From: JAUVPB01 sp965223695
GTDB lineage: Bacteria > Actinomycetota > Thermoleophilia > Gaiellales > Gaiellaceae
DNA: 64,000 bases
Direction: 5' to 3'
Assembly: GCA_965223695.1 (NCBI GenBank)
Contig: CBDCXJ010000025.1
Span: 62,001-126,000 of the forward strand
Part shown: one piece after another, positions 50,243 through 57,874 of the stretch
Numbering within the stretch: the first letter of the stretch is position 1
Layout: each line of letters starts with the position of its first letter
The notes under the pieces: generated by a model
The model's input: only the letters and a program-made list of their open reading frames with translations
Told to the model about the DNA's origin: nothing
The model's database searches: none
Program-made: the position numbers and the translations under genes

Positions 50243-51350
50243 GCTGCAGCCGATCCGGGCCGTCGAGACCTGGACGTGCCGGTTCGCGCTGCCGCGCCCG
50301 ATCGTCCTCGAGGAGTTCGAGCTCACGCACCGCGAGTACGTGATCGTCAGGGTTACGACCGAAGGCGGTCTCGCCGGCGTCGCGTACGCGTTGACCCGCA
50401 GCGCGCCTACCGCGACCGTCATCGACCACGTGCTGACGCCACGGGTCGTCGGCCAGAACGCACTCGACACCGACTCGCTTCGGGATCGCGTCGAGCGCCA
50501 ACTGCTGCTGCTGGGAACTGACGGACTCGTCGAGCGCGGCCTCTCGCTGATCGACGTCTGCTGCTGGGACATCAAGGCGCGCGCGGCCGGCCTACCGCTC
50601 TGGCAACTGTTGGGCGCGAAGCGAGGAGCCGGGCCCGCACTGCTTGTCGACTGCTACCCGGCGCCCGGCGAGCCACCGCAGCAGATTGCTTCGCGGCTTG
50701 CCGAGCGCACCGGCCAGGGCTACGGCGCGTTGAAGCTCCATGGCAACGCCGACGCCGAGGTCACGCGCTCGCTGCTCGAAGCAATCCGCGAAGCGGTACC
50801 CGCCGAAACCGAGCTCGTGATCGATGCCGGCATGGTCTGGCGCAAGCCGCGCGAGGCCATCACCGCGATCGAGCACTGGGCGCCCTACGCCCTGGCCTGG
50901 GTCGAAGATCCGTTTCGCGCCGAGCAGGCCGAGTCGATCATGGCCGTGCGCGAAGGCTCGAACGTGCCAATCGCCGCCGGCGATGAGGTCGCGAGCCCCG
51001 ACGCCATGCGCCGACTCATCGCACTCGACGCGGTCGACATCGTCCGGCTCGACGCAATGTGCCACGGCGGCATCACCGGGTTGATGAAGCTGGCCGAGGA
51101 GGCCACGCGCCGCGGCTGCACGCTCTCGGCGCACGTCTACCCTGAGATTCACCAACACTGCGTCTTTGCGCTTCCCGCACTACGCCACCTCGAGCTGTTC
51201 GCGCCGCAGACCGCCTACGACTGCGCAGAGGCGTTCCTCACGCCCTCGTCACTCGTCGAGGTCGAGAACGGCAAGGTCAGCGCGCCTGAGCGAGCGGGCC
51301 TCGGTATCGAGTTCGACTGGGACGCGGTCGAGGCGGCTTCTGTGGACTAG
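50235..51350 (+). CDS. enolase superfamily (mandelate racemase/muconate-lactonizing type) protein
   Basis: The 371-residue protein has the enolase-superfamily capping domain and (beta/alpha)7beta barrel. Marks: KLHGN (Lys167), VIDAGMVW (metal Asp197), WVEDPF (metal Glu224), AAGDEV (metal Asp250/Glu251), and SAHVYPEIHQH (His300, catalytic-base region). Members racemise, dehydrate or cycloisomerise carboxylates. GTG start 50235 overlaps the E1 gene end by 8 bp. Last gene of the plus-strand array; its TAG stop forms CTAG with the convergent gene stop. Confidence 0.87.
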   Translation: MAELQPIRAVETWTCRFALPRPIVLEEFELTHREYVIVRVTTEGGLAGVAYALTRSAPTATVIDHVLTPRVVGQNALDTDSLRDRVERQLLLLGTDGLVERGLSLIDVCCWDIKARAAGLPLWQLLGAKRGAGPALLVDCYPAPGEPPQQIASRLAERTGQGYGALKLHGNADAEVTRSLLEAIREAVPAETELVIDAGMVWRKPREAITAIEHWAPYALAWVEDPFRAEQAESIMAVREGSNVPIAAGDEVASPDAMRRLIALDAVDIVRLDAMCHGGITGLMKLAEEATRRGCTLSAHVYPEIHQHCVFALPALRHLELFAPQTAYDCAEAFLTPSSLVEVENGKVSAPERAGLGIEFDWDAVEAASVD

Positions 51351-51577
51351 CCGCGCCGTGAGGGAAACGGGTCCTCCCCGCTGTCCCAGCGCTCTCGCAA
51401 CCCCGCGACCCGTCGCTCGAGCACCTGGCAATCCGGCGAGCAATAGGGCCGCTCGACCCCTCCCCCACTATCCCAGTAGCGGCTCGGGATCATTTCACCG
51501 CAGGTGCAGCACGTGACCGGATCGAGCATGTACAGCGGTCGATCGAGCTCGACCCAGACTCCGCTCGACTCAACCAC
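51347..51577 (-). CDS. small zinc-ribbon-like protein
   Basis: A 76-residue protein with two Cys pairs, TCCTCGEMI and YCSPDCQVLERR, likely binding one zinc, plus a basic C-terminus. GTG 51577 (8 bp overlap with the upstream HyuB stop; GGAGA 6 bp before) is favoured; GTG 51592 or ATG 51607 also open the frame. Function unknown; it follows a HyuA/HyuB pair and might be a short accessory subunit or regulator. Confidence 0.65.
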   Translation of the reverse strand: MVESSGVWVELDRPLYMLDPVTCCTCGEMIPSRYWDSGGGVERPYCSPDCQVLERRVAGLRERWDSGEDPFPSRRG

Positions 51578-53300
51578 CGTTGCTCTCCGCACCGCCGCTC
51601 CAGCCATAGGCGTCCCCTGCGACCTCGCGGCTCACGAACCCCTCGGCCACATCCTCCGCGAGCGCTTCTCGATCGCGCTCCCGCGCATCGCCGTACCCCC
51701 CACCACCCGCACTCCTAAGCAGCACCTGATCGCCGTGCCGGAGGCGTATGCCCGAGTACTTCGTGTTCGACGCGGTCCCGAAGAGCTCGCGAACCGTCCT
51801 GAACTGATCGTCTCCGGCCTTGCGAACGAGCGTCGCGCCGGGCAGACCCGGCTGCCCGTCGAACAGCCCCCACGGCTCGCTCTCGGTGCGATCGGCGAAC
51901 TCGCTGATTGTGATCTCCTCCGCCGTGACCTCGAGAATTCGTTCCGACGCGAGCCCACCGCGGTACTCGCCGGCGCCGCCCGAGTCGGGCACGAGCTTAA
52001 GCCCATGCACCCGCCAGGGGTAACGCGTCTCGAAGACCTCGACCGGCGTGTTGCGGCAGTTGCCGTTGATCACGCAGAGCGTGTTGTTACCGTCGCCGCG
52101 AGCCGTCGCTCCCCAGCCGCAGCCCTCCAGGTGGTAGTTCGTGTAGTAGTCCTGGCTCTCTGGGTGGGTTCCCCCGAAGAGGAAGTTGCATGCCGTCCCG
52201 CCCGACGCCGCAGCCACCCGCTCGGGAATCGCACGCGAGAGCGCCGCGAAGATCACGTCGACGACGCGGCCGTGGATCTCGGAGTTGCCGCCAACCTCGG
52301 GGCCGGGTGGCTGCACGTTCATGATCGAGCCGGGCCGCGCGAGGATCCGGATCGGCCGGTAGGAGCCCGAGTTGGTCGGGATGTCGGGGTCGGTCAGATG
52401 GACGAGCGCGTTGTACGTCGCCGAGGAGGTGACACCGAAGGTCATGTTGCAGGGGCCCTCAGCCTGGTCGTCGCTCTCGCGGAAGTCGAGGATCACCTCG
52501 TCGCCGTCGACGTAGACGCGGACGCGGATCCAGTAGCGCTTGTCCGGGACGACGCCGTCGTCGTCGATCGCGTCCTCCCACGCGTACTCCCCGTCGGGAA
52601 TGGCTTCGATCTCCTGGCGCATGCGCGTCTCGGAGTACTCAAGGAGTGCCGTCGAGATCCTCCCTAGCTCCTCGCGTCCATAGCGTGCGTGTAGCTCGGC
52701 CAGGCGCTCCTCGCCGATGCTCAGAGAGCCGATCATCGCGTGGAGGTCGCCCCACGTATTACGGGGCGTGCGGTGATTGGTCAGGATCGTCTTCCAGATG
52801 TCGTCGACCCGCTCGCCGCGCCGCATGATCTTGACCGGCGGAAGCCGCAGGCCCTCCTGGTAGACGTCGGTCGCGTCGGCCGCGAACCCGCCGGGAGCCT
52901 TTCCCCCTATCTCGGCCATGTGCGCCATGTTCGCGACGAAGAACGTCAGCTCGCCGTCGACGAAGACGGGCTTCAACACCATGTGCTCGGGAATGTGACA
53001 GCCGCCCCGGTAGGGGTCGTTGTGAACGACGACATCGCCCTCCTCGAAGCTCCCGATGCCGAGTTCCTCGATGCACCATGGGACGGTGAAGACGATCGCG
53101 CCCATCTGCGCCGGGCAGAACTCGCCGACCGCGAGCGAGTCGCCACGGGCGTCGAAGACGACGCACGAGAAGTCGAGCCCCTCGTTGAAGATCGGCGAGT
53201 ACGAGGTGCGCATCATCGCGAGGCCCATCTCGTGGCAGACGTTCTTGAGGTAGTTGCCGACGATCGTCATCGTCACGGGGTCGGGCTGCACGGCGCTCAT
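51570..53300 (-). CDS. hydantoinase/oxoprolinase family protein, subunit B (HyuB-like)
   Basis: A 576-residue B subunit: DPVTMTIVGNYLKNVCHEMG, RTSYSPIFNEGLDFSCVVFD, GEFCPAQMGAI, VVVHNDPYRGGCHIPEHM, ANMAHMAEIGGKAPGGF, and GGNSEIHGRVVDVIF. I chose ATG 53300 because of the ATGA overlap with HyuA and the family start. Close to the HyuB at 59946-61730, so the pairs probably arose by duplication. Stop is followed or overlapped by the zinc-ribbon gene. Confidence 0.9.
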   Translation of the reverse strand: MSAVQPDPVTMTIVGNYLKNVCHEMGLAMMRTSYSPIFNEGLDFSCVVFDARGDSLAVGEFCPAQMGAIVFTVPWCIEELGIGSFEEGDVVVHNDPYRGGCHIPEHMVLKPVFVDGELTFFVANMAHMAEIGGKAPGGFAADATDVYQEGLRLPPVKIMRRGERVDDIWKTILTNHRTPRNTWGDLHAMIGSLSIGEERLAELHARYGREELGRISTALLEYSETRMRQEIEAIPDGEYAWEDAIDDDGVVPDKRYWIRVRVYVDGDEVILDFRESDDQAEGPCNMTFGVTSSATYNALVHLTDPDIPTNSGSYRPIRILARPGSIMNVQPPGPEVGGNSEIHGRVVDVIFAALSRAIPERVAAASGGTACNFLFGGTHPESQDYYTNYHLEGCGWGATARGDGNNTLCVINGNCRNTPVEVFETRYPWRVHGLKLVPDSGGAGEYRGGLASERILEVTAEEITISEFADRTESEPWGLFDGQPGLPGATLVRKAGDDQFRTVRELFGTASNTKYSGIRLRHGDQVLLRSAGGGGYGDARERDREALAEDVAEGFVSREVAGDAYGWSGGAESNGG

Positions 53301-55354
53301 CGCTCCCTCCTGAGCAGCAGGCAATCGGCCGGCCCGCTCTCGACCGACCAGTGCTCGGCGACGAAGATCGTCGAGTCGTCCTCCTCGATCACGAGCGGGC
53401 CCTCCTGCGCTGACGCGAGGCGACCGCGCTGCATCACCTCGACAGCCCGCGTGTCTCCGGCGGCGGCAACCATCTCGCGCTCGCCGCGCAGCTGCGAGTC
53501 TCCATAGGTGCCGTCAGCCGCGACCGCGCGGCTCTCGGCGTCGATCTCGCGGGCAGTGACCTTGCCGTGCACGAACTCGACAGGATCGTGCTCGAACGAA
53601 TACCCGTAGACGCTGTGGTGAAGGTCGTGGAAGACACCGCAGGCGCGAGCCAGGAACCCGTCTTCGAGATCGGGGATCTCGACCTCCTGCTCGTAGTTCT
53701 GCATGAAGTAGCGGCAGTCGAGCATGCGCTCGATCTCGACGGCGTCGCTCCCTGTGTCTGGCGCGAGCTCGCCCCGGACCTCGGCCTCCATCTCGTCGAA
53801 GAGCCCCCTCACGTCGGCATCGGCGGCCGCGTCCGATCGAATCCCGAGGCTTCGAACGCGATCGACCCGTAGCTGCGCGATCGCAGCCCCGAACGCCGAG
53901 CAGAGACCGGGGTGCGGCGGCACGACGATCGGGCTGATCCCGACCGCATCGGCCACACCGCACGCGTGCAGCGGGCCGGCGCCGCCGAATGCGACGAGCG
54001 CGTAGTCGCGTGGATCGAGGCCGCGCTCGATCGTCACGAGCCTGATCGCGTTGGCCATGCTCTCGTTGGCGACCTCGACGACGGCGCGAGCCGCGTCGGG
54101 TCGACTCGTCGAAAGCCGGTCGGCGATGGTGTCGAGCGCCGAGTCGGCCAGCGTCGGATCGAGCGTCATCTCGCCGCCGAGGAAGTAGTCGGCGTCGAGC
54201 CGGCCGAGGACGAGGTTCGCGTCGGTCACGGTCGGGTGCTCGCCACCGAGGCCGTAGCAGGCCGGGCCGGGCACCGCGCCGGCGCTCTCGGGTCCGACGC
54301 GCAGCAGACCACCCCTGTCGACGCGCGCGATCGAGCCGCCTCCGGCGCCGATCGCGTGGACGTCGACGACCGGCGTCGCAACGGGCAGACCCCACTCGAT
54401 CTCGTACTCGTGCAGCTGCTCGCTCTCGCCGTCGTGGACGAGGCCGATGTCGGTGCTCGTCCCGCCCATGTCGAAGGTGACGCAGCGCTGCTCTCCCGCC
54501 AGGTCGTCGAAATGGGCGCCACCGACCACGCCACCGGCGAGCCCCGAAAAGAGCGTCGTGAGCGGCGTCGGCATGATCGCCTCGGGGCTGCCCGTGCCGC
54601 CGTTCGACTTGAGGATCAGCATCGACGCCGAGTCGGCGGTCTGCTCGAGCCCACGCGTGAGATCGCCGAGGTAGGTCGAGATCAGCGGCTTCACGTAGGC
54701 GTCGGCGAGGACGGTGCTCGTCCGTTCGTACTCGCGCCAGAGCGGGCTCACCCGGCTCGAGATCGAGACGGGGAGATCCGGGTACGCGTCGTTCAGGCCG
54801 CGCTCGATCTCGAGCTCGTGCGCGTCGTTCACGTAGGAGAAGAGGAAGCAGATGGCGACTGCCTCGACCTCGCCGGCGTCGACGAGACGGCGTACCTCGG
54901 CGAGGGCACGCTCGACTTCCCCCTGATCGAGGGCCTCGACCACGTTGCCGTTGTGGTCGACGCGCTCATGCACGCCTACCGTGTGCCGTCGCTTCACGAG
55001 CGGCACGGGCTTCTGCCAGTGCAGGTTGTAGGCGTAGCGCCGGTTGAGTCGCTGGATGAAGGCGACGTCCTCGAAGCCCGCGGTCGTCAGCAGGCAAAGC
55101 CGCGCCCCGCGCCGCTGCAGCAGCGCGTTGGTGGTCACGGTGGTGCCATGTACGAGCCGCGTAACGCCCGGCTCGAGCGCGGCGCGCTCGAGCGCCTGCA
55201 CCACGGCGCTCGCCGGCTGCTCTGGCGTCGAGGGGACCTTGAGCGTACGAACCGTGCCCTCGGCTCGATCGAGAGCGACGAGATCGGTGAATGTGCCGCC
55301 CGAGTCGACGCCGACGAACCAGCCGGCGCCGTTCGCTTCCTGCGCGTCTCCCAC
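53297..55354 (-). CDS. hydantoinase/oxoprolinase family protein, subunit A (HyuA-like)
   Basis: A 685-residue A subunit from GTG 55354: WFVGVDSGGTFTDLVAL, HGTTVTTNALLQRRGA, LCLLTTAGFEDV, RYAYNLHWQKPVPLVKR, TFDMGGTSTDIGLV, HAIGAGGGSIARVDRGGLLRVGP, and VAFGGAGPLHACGVA. ATP-dependent opening of a cyclic amide or related activation is the family role. It begins 12 bp after the end of the zinc-dependent alcohol dehydrogenase and may be read from the same operon. Confidence 0.9.
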   Translation of the reverse strand: MGDAQEANGAGWFVGVDSGGTFTDLVALDRAEGTVRTLKVPSTPEQPASAVVQALERAALEPGVTRLVHGTTVTTNALLQRRGARLCLLTTAGFEDVAFIQRLNRRYAYNLHWQKPVPLVKRRHTVGVHERVDHNGNVVEALDQGEVERALAEVRRLVDAGEVEAVAICFLFSYVNDAHELEIERGLNDAYPDLPVSISSRVSPLWREYERTSTVLADAYVKPLISTYLGDLTRGLEQTADSASMLILKSNGGTGSPEAIMPTPLTTLFSGLAGGVVGGAHFDDLAGEQRCVTFDMGGTSTDIGLVHDGESEQLHEYEIEWGLPVATPVVDVHAIGAGGGSIARVDRGGLLRVGPESAGAVPGPACYGLGGEHPTVTDANLVLGRLDADYFLGGEMTLDPTLADSALDTIADRLSTSRPDAARAVVEVANESMANAIRLVTIERGLDPRDYALVAFGGAGPLHACGVADAVGISPIVVPPHPGLCSAFGAAIAQLRVDRVRSLGIRSDAAADADVRGLFDEMEAEVRGELAPDTGSDAVEIERMLDCRYFMQNYEQEVEIPDLEDGFLARACGVFHDLHHSVYGYSFEHDPVEFVHGKVTAREIDAESRAVAADGTYGDSQLRGEREMVAAAGDTRAVEVMQRGRLASAQEGPLVIEEDDSTIFVAEHWSVESGPADCLLLRRER

Positions 55355-55366
55355 CGTCGTCTCGCG

Positions 55367-56371
55367 CTAGCCCGCCGGAACAAACACTGCTCGGAACCGT
55401 GCCTTGCCCGTCTCGACGCGCTCGAGCGCTGCTGGCGCTTCGTCGAGCGAGTACGACTCGACGATCGTTTTGACCTTGGCGCGGCGGTGCAGCTCGATCA
55501 CCTCCGGCAGCCGGTTGCGCGGCCCCTGCGAAGAGCCGACGATCCTGAGCTTGCCGAAGATCATCTCCTTGGGCGTGGTCTGTAACTCTGCGTCGGTCAC
55601 CCCCATGAGCGAGAGCCGCCCGTACGCTCGCAGACCGCCGCTGAGACCCGACTCGACGCTGTTGGCGGTATGGAGAATCACGTCGACGCCACCCGTCCGG
55701 GCAAGAGCCTGGCCGACCTCGTTCTCGCCGGCGACGACGACCTCGTGCGCACCGAGCTCGGTCAGCATCGCGCGCTTCTCCTCCGATCGCGTGACCGCGA
55801 TCACCTCCGCGCCGAGAGCTGCCGCGTACTGCAGCGCCAGATGGCCCAGCCCACCGACGCCGACGACCGCACAGCGCTCACCCGGGCGCAGCTCCGCATC
55901 ACAGATTCCCGAATAGACGGTGAAGCCGGCGCACATGATCGGGGCCGCCTCCGCTGCGTCGAGATCGTCCGGGACGCGCACAACGGAGCCCGCATCCATC
56001 AGCGTCAGCTCCGCGTGACCACCGTCCACACCAATCCCCGTCGTAGAGATGGAAGCACAGTGCTCGTAGCGACCCTCGATGCAATGCTCGCACTGCCCGC
56101 ACCAGCGTTGCGCGTAGGCGACGCCCACGCGCTCCCCTTCGGACAGGCCGCGTACCTCGGCTCCGAGTGAGACGACACGACCGACCGGCTCGTGACCGGG
56201 GATGCGCGGGAAGGAGCCGCCGTAGGCCGGATTCCGGAGCTGCTGAACGTCCGTGTAGCAGATGCCCGACGCCTCGACGGCGACCTGGACGTCGTTTGGC
56301 CCGGGCATGGGGTCGGGCTGCTCGTCAACACGCCAGCCTCCATCGAACTCATCAGCTACGACAGCTCTCAT
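55367..56371 (-). CDS. zinc-dependent medium-chain alcohol dehydrogenase
   Basis: The 334-residue MDR protein has a catalytic-zinc set (SGICYTDVQ, Cys; GHEPVG, His-Glu), a structural-zinc lobe CGQCEHCIEGRYEHC (four Cys), and the NAD motif VGVGGLGHLALQYA. ATG 56371 follows the GntR gene by one base and gives MRAVVADEFD; a 13-codon extension is possible but lies inside the regulator. It probably oxidises an alcohol or hydroxyacid of the same pathway as the SDR and hydantoinases in this operon. Confidence 0.88.
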   Translation of the reverse strand: MRAVVADEFDGGWRVDEQPDPMPGPNDVQVAVEASGICYTDVQQLRNPAYGGSFPRIPGHEPVGRVVSLGAEVRGLSEGERVGVAYAQRWCGQCEHCIEGRYEHCASISTTGIGVDGGHAELTLMDAGSVVRVPDDLDAAEAAPIMCAGFTVYSGICDAELRPGERCAVVGVGGLGHLALQYAAALGAEVIAVTRSEEKRAMLTELGAHEVVVAGENEVGQALARTGGVDVILHTANSVESGLSGGLRAYGRLSLMGVTDAELQTTPKEMIFGKLRIVGSSQGPRNRLPEVIELHRRAKVKTIVESYSLDEAPAALERVETGKARFRAVFVPAG

Positions 56372-56372
56372 C

Positions 56373-57107
56373 TCAGCCTCCCGTCCGGGCGCGCGCAGCG
56401 CCGGTCGCACCGAACACGTCGGTCTGGGTCGCCCATGTCAGATGCGCCATCATCGCCGCCTCGGCCGCTTTCGGATCGGAGGCGCTGATCGCGTCGGCGA
56501 TCGCCCGGTGCTGAGCGACGACCTCGGCCATGTCGTCGACCGTCAACTCGCTGAGAACCCAAGTGGACATCAGCAGCTCGTGGATGTCGCGCATGACGGC
56601 GCGAAGCACACGATTCGACGCAGCTGTCCCGATCGTGAAATGGAACTCGCTGTCGTGGTCGAGAAAGCGCTCGAGAGCGCCGGCTGCAGCCGAGTCCGTC
56701 ATCCGCTCGAGAATCGACTCGAGCTCCTCGACCTGTACGCGACTGGATCGCTCGGCGGTCAGGCGGGCAGCCTGCGGCTCGAGCAGCAGGCGAACCTCGT
56801 ACAGCTCCTCGACCAGATCACCGGCGAGACCCTCTGCTCGAAACGCCGCCTGTAGGACGGGGCTCAGGATGTCCCAGTCACCCTCATCGAGAACGACTGT
56901 GCGTTTCCCGTGCTGGACTCGGACGAGACCAGCCGTCGCGAGCGCCTGTACGGTCTCACGCGCGACCGTCTTGCTCACGCCGTAGGCCTCGACGAGCTCG
57001 GGCTCGGAGGGAATGGGCTCGCCTGCCGACAGGCGCTTCGAGACGATCTGGCTGGCGAGCTCACCCGCAAGCTGTTGATGCAGTCTCTCGGCGCGAAGCG
57101 GGCTCAT
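56373..57107 (-). CDS. GntR-family transcriptional regulator (FadR/FCD type)
   Basis: The 244-residue regulator has an N-terminal winged helix (LASQIVSKRLSAGEPIPSEPELVEAYGVSKTVARETVQAL, residues about 14-55) and a C-terminal FCD ligand domain (EVRLLLEPQAARLTAER, LDHDSEFHFTIGTAASN, with metal-site Asp and His). Such proteins usually repress a neighbouring catabolic operon until an organic acid binds. It lies inside the minus-strand hydantoinase array, ATGA-coupled to the SDR upstream. Confidence 0.9.
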   Translation of the reverse strand: MSPLRAERLHQQLAGELASQIVSKRLSAGEPIPSEPELVEAYGVSKTVARETVQALATAGLVRVQHGKRTVVLDEGDWDILSPVLQAAFRAEGLAGDLVEELYEVRLLLEPQAARLTAERSSRVQVEELESILERMTDSAAAGALERFLDHDSEFHFTIGTAASNRVLRAVMRDIHELLMSTWVLSELTVDDMAEVVAQHRAIADAISASDPKAAEAAMMAHLTWATQTDVFGATGAARARTGG

Positions 57108-57874
57108 GGCCTGACGAGCATGCCTCCGTCGACCGGAAGCGACGTTCCGGTGACCCAGGTCGAGTCGTCAGAGGCGAAGTAGACGGCCGCGCTCGCCACA
57201 TCGTCGACCTGTCCAAGCCGCCCGATCGGGTGCATCGCCACCACCTCGGCCATGGTTGCCTCGGGGTCGCCCTGACCTTCGCAGTACTCGAGCAGCATCG
57301 GCGTCTCGATGAAGCCGGGGCAGATTGCGTTGACCCGTACGCCCTGCTTTCCGTAGTCGAGCGCTGCTTGTTTCGTCAACATGTTGACGGCGCCCTTGGA
57401 AGCGCAGTAGGCGGCATCGTCCGGGAAAGCAACGAACGAGGCGACGGACGCGATGTTGATCACCGAGCCCTTGCCCTTCTCGAGCATCGGTGGGATCGCG
57501 TACTTCATGCAGAGGAAGACGCCGCGCAGGTTGATATCCATCAGCGTGTCGTACTCGTCCATCGACGTTTCGACGACGCTCCTGATCAGGCCGACGCCGG
57601 CGTTATTGACGATCGCGTCGAGCGCGCCGTAGGTCTCGAGCGTCTCCTTGACGAGAGCCTCGACGCTGTCCGGATCACCAACGTCCGTGCGCACGCTGAT
57701 CGCACGTCCTCCGTCAGCGACGATCTCCGCGACTACCCGATCGCCCTCCTCAGGGGTGCGCTGGGCGGCGACGACGGCCGCGCCTTCGCGGGCGAAGCGC
57801 TTCGCGATGCCCTCGCCGATGCCGCGCCCGGCACCGGTGACGATCGCGACCTGCCCGTCGAGCCGTCCGCTCAC
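57104..57874 (-). CDS. short-chain dehydrogenase/reductase
   Basis: Classical SDR, 256 residues from GTG 57874 (GTGA overlap with the unknown upstream gene). NAD(P) motif TGAGRGIGEGIAKRF, Arg after beta-2 (VAAQRTPEEG) suggesting NADP, NNAGVGLI, catalytic NIASVASFVA and YCASKG, GTSLPVDGGMLVRP at the C-terminus. Positioned between the unknown 692-residue protein and the regulator, so likely part of the same pathway. Confidence 0.9.
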   Translation of the reverse strand: MSGRLDGQVAIVTGAGRGIGEGIAKRFAREGAAVVAAQRTPEEGDRVVAEIVADGGRAISVRTDVGDPDSVEALVKETLETYGALDAIVNNAGVGLIRSVVETSMDEYDTLMDINLRGVFLCMKYAIPPMLEKGKGSVINIASVASFVAFPDDAAYCASKGAVNMLTKQAALDYGKQGVRVNAICPGFIETPMLLEYCEGQGDPEATMAEVVAMHPIGRLGQVDDVASAAVYFASDDSTWVTGTSLPVDGGMLVRP

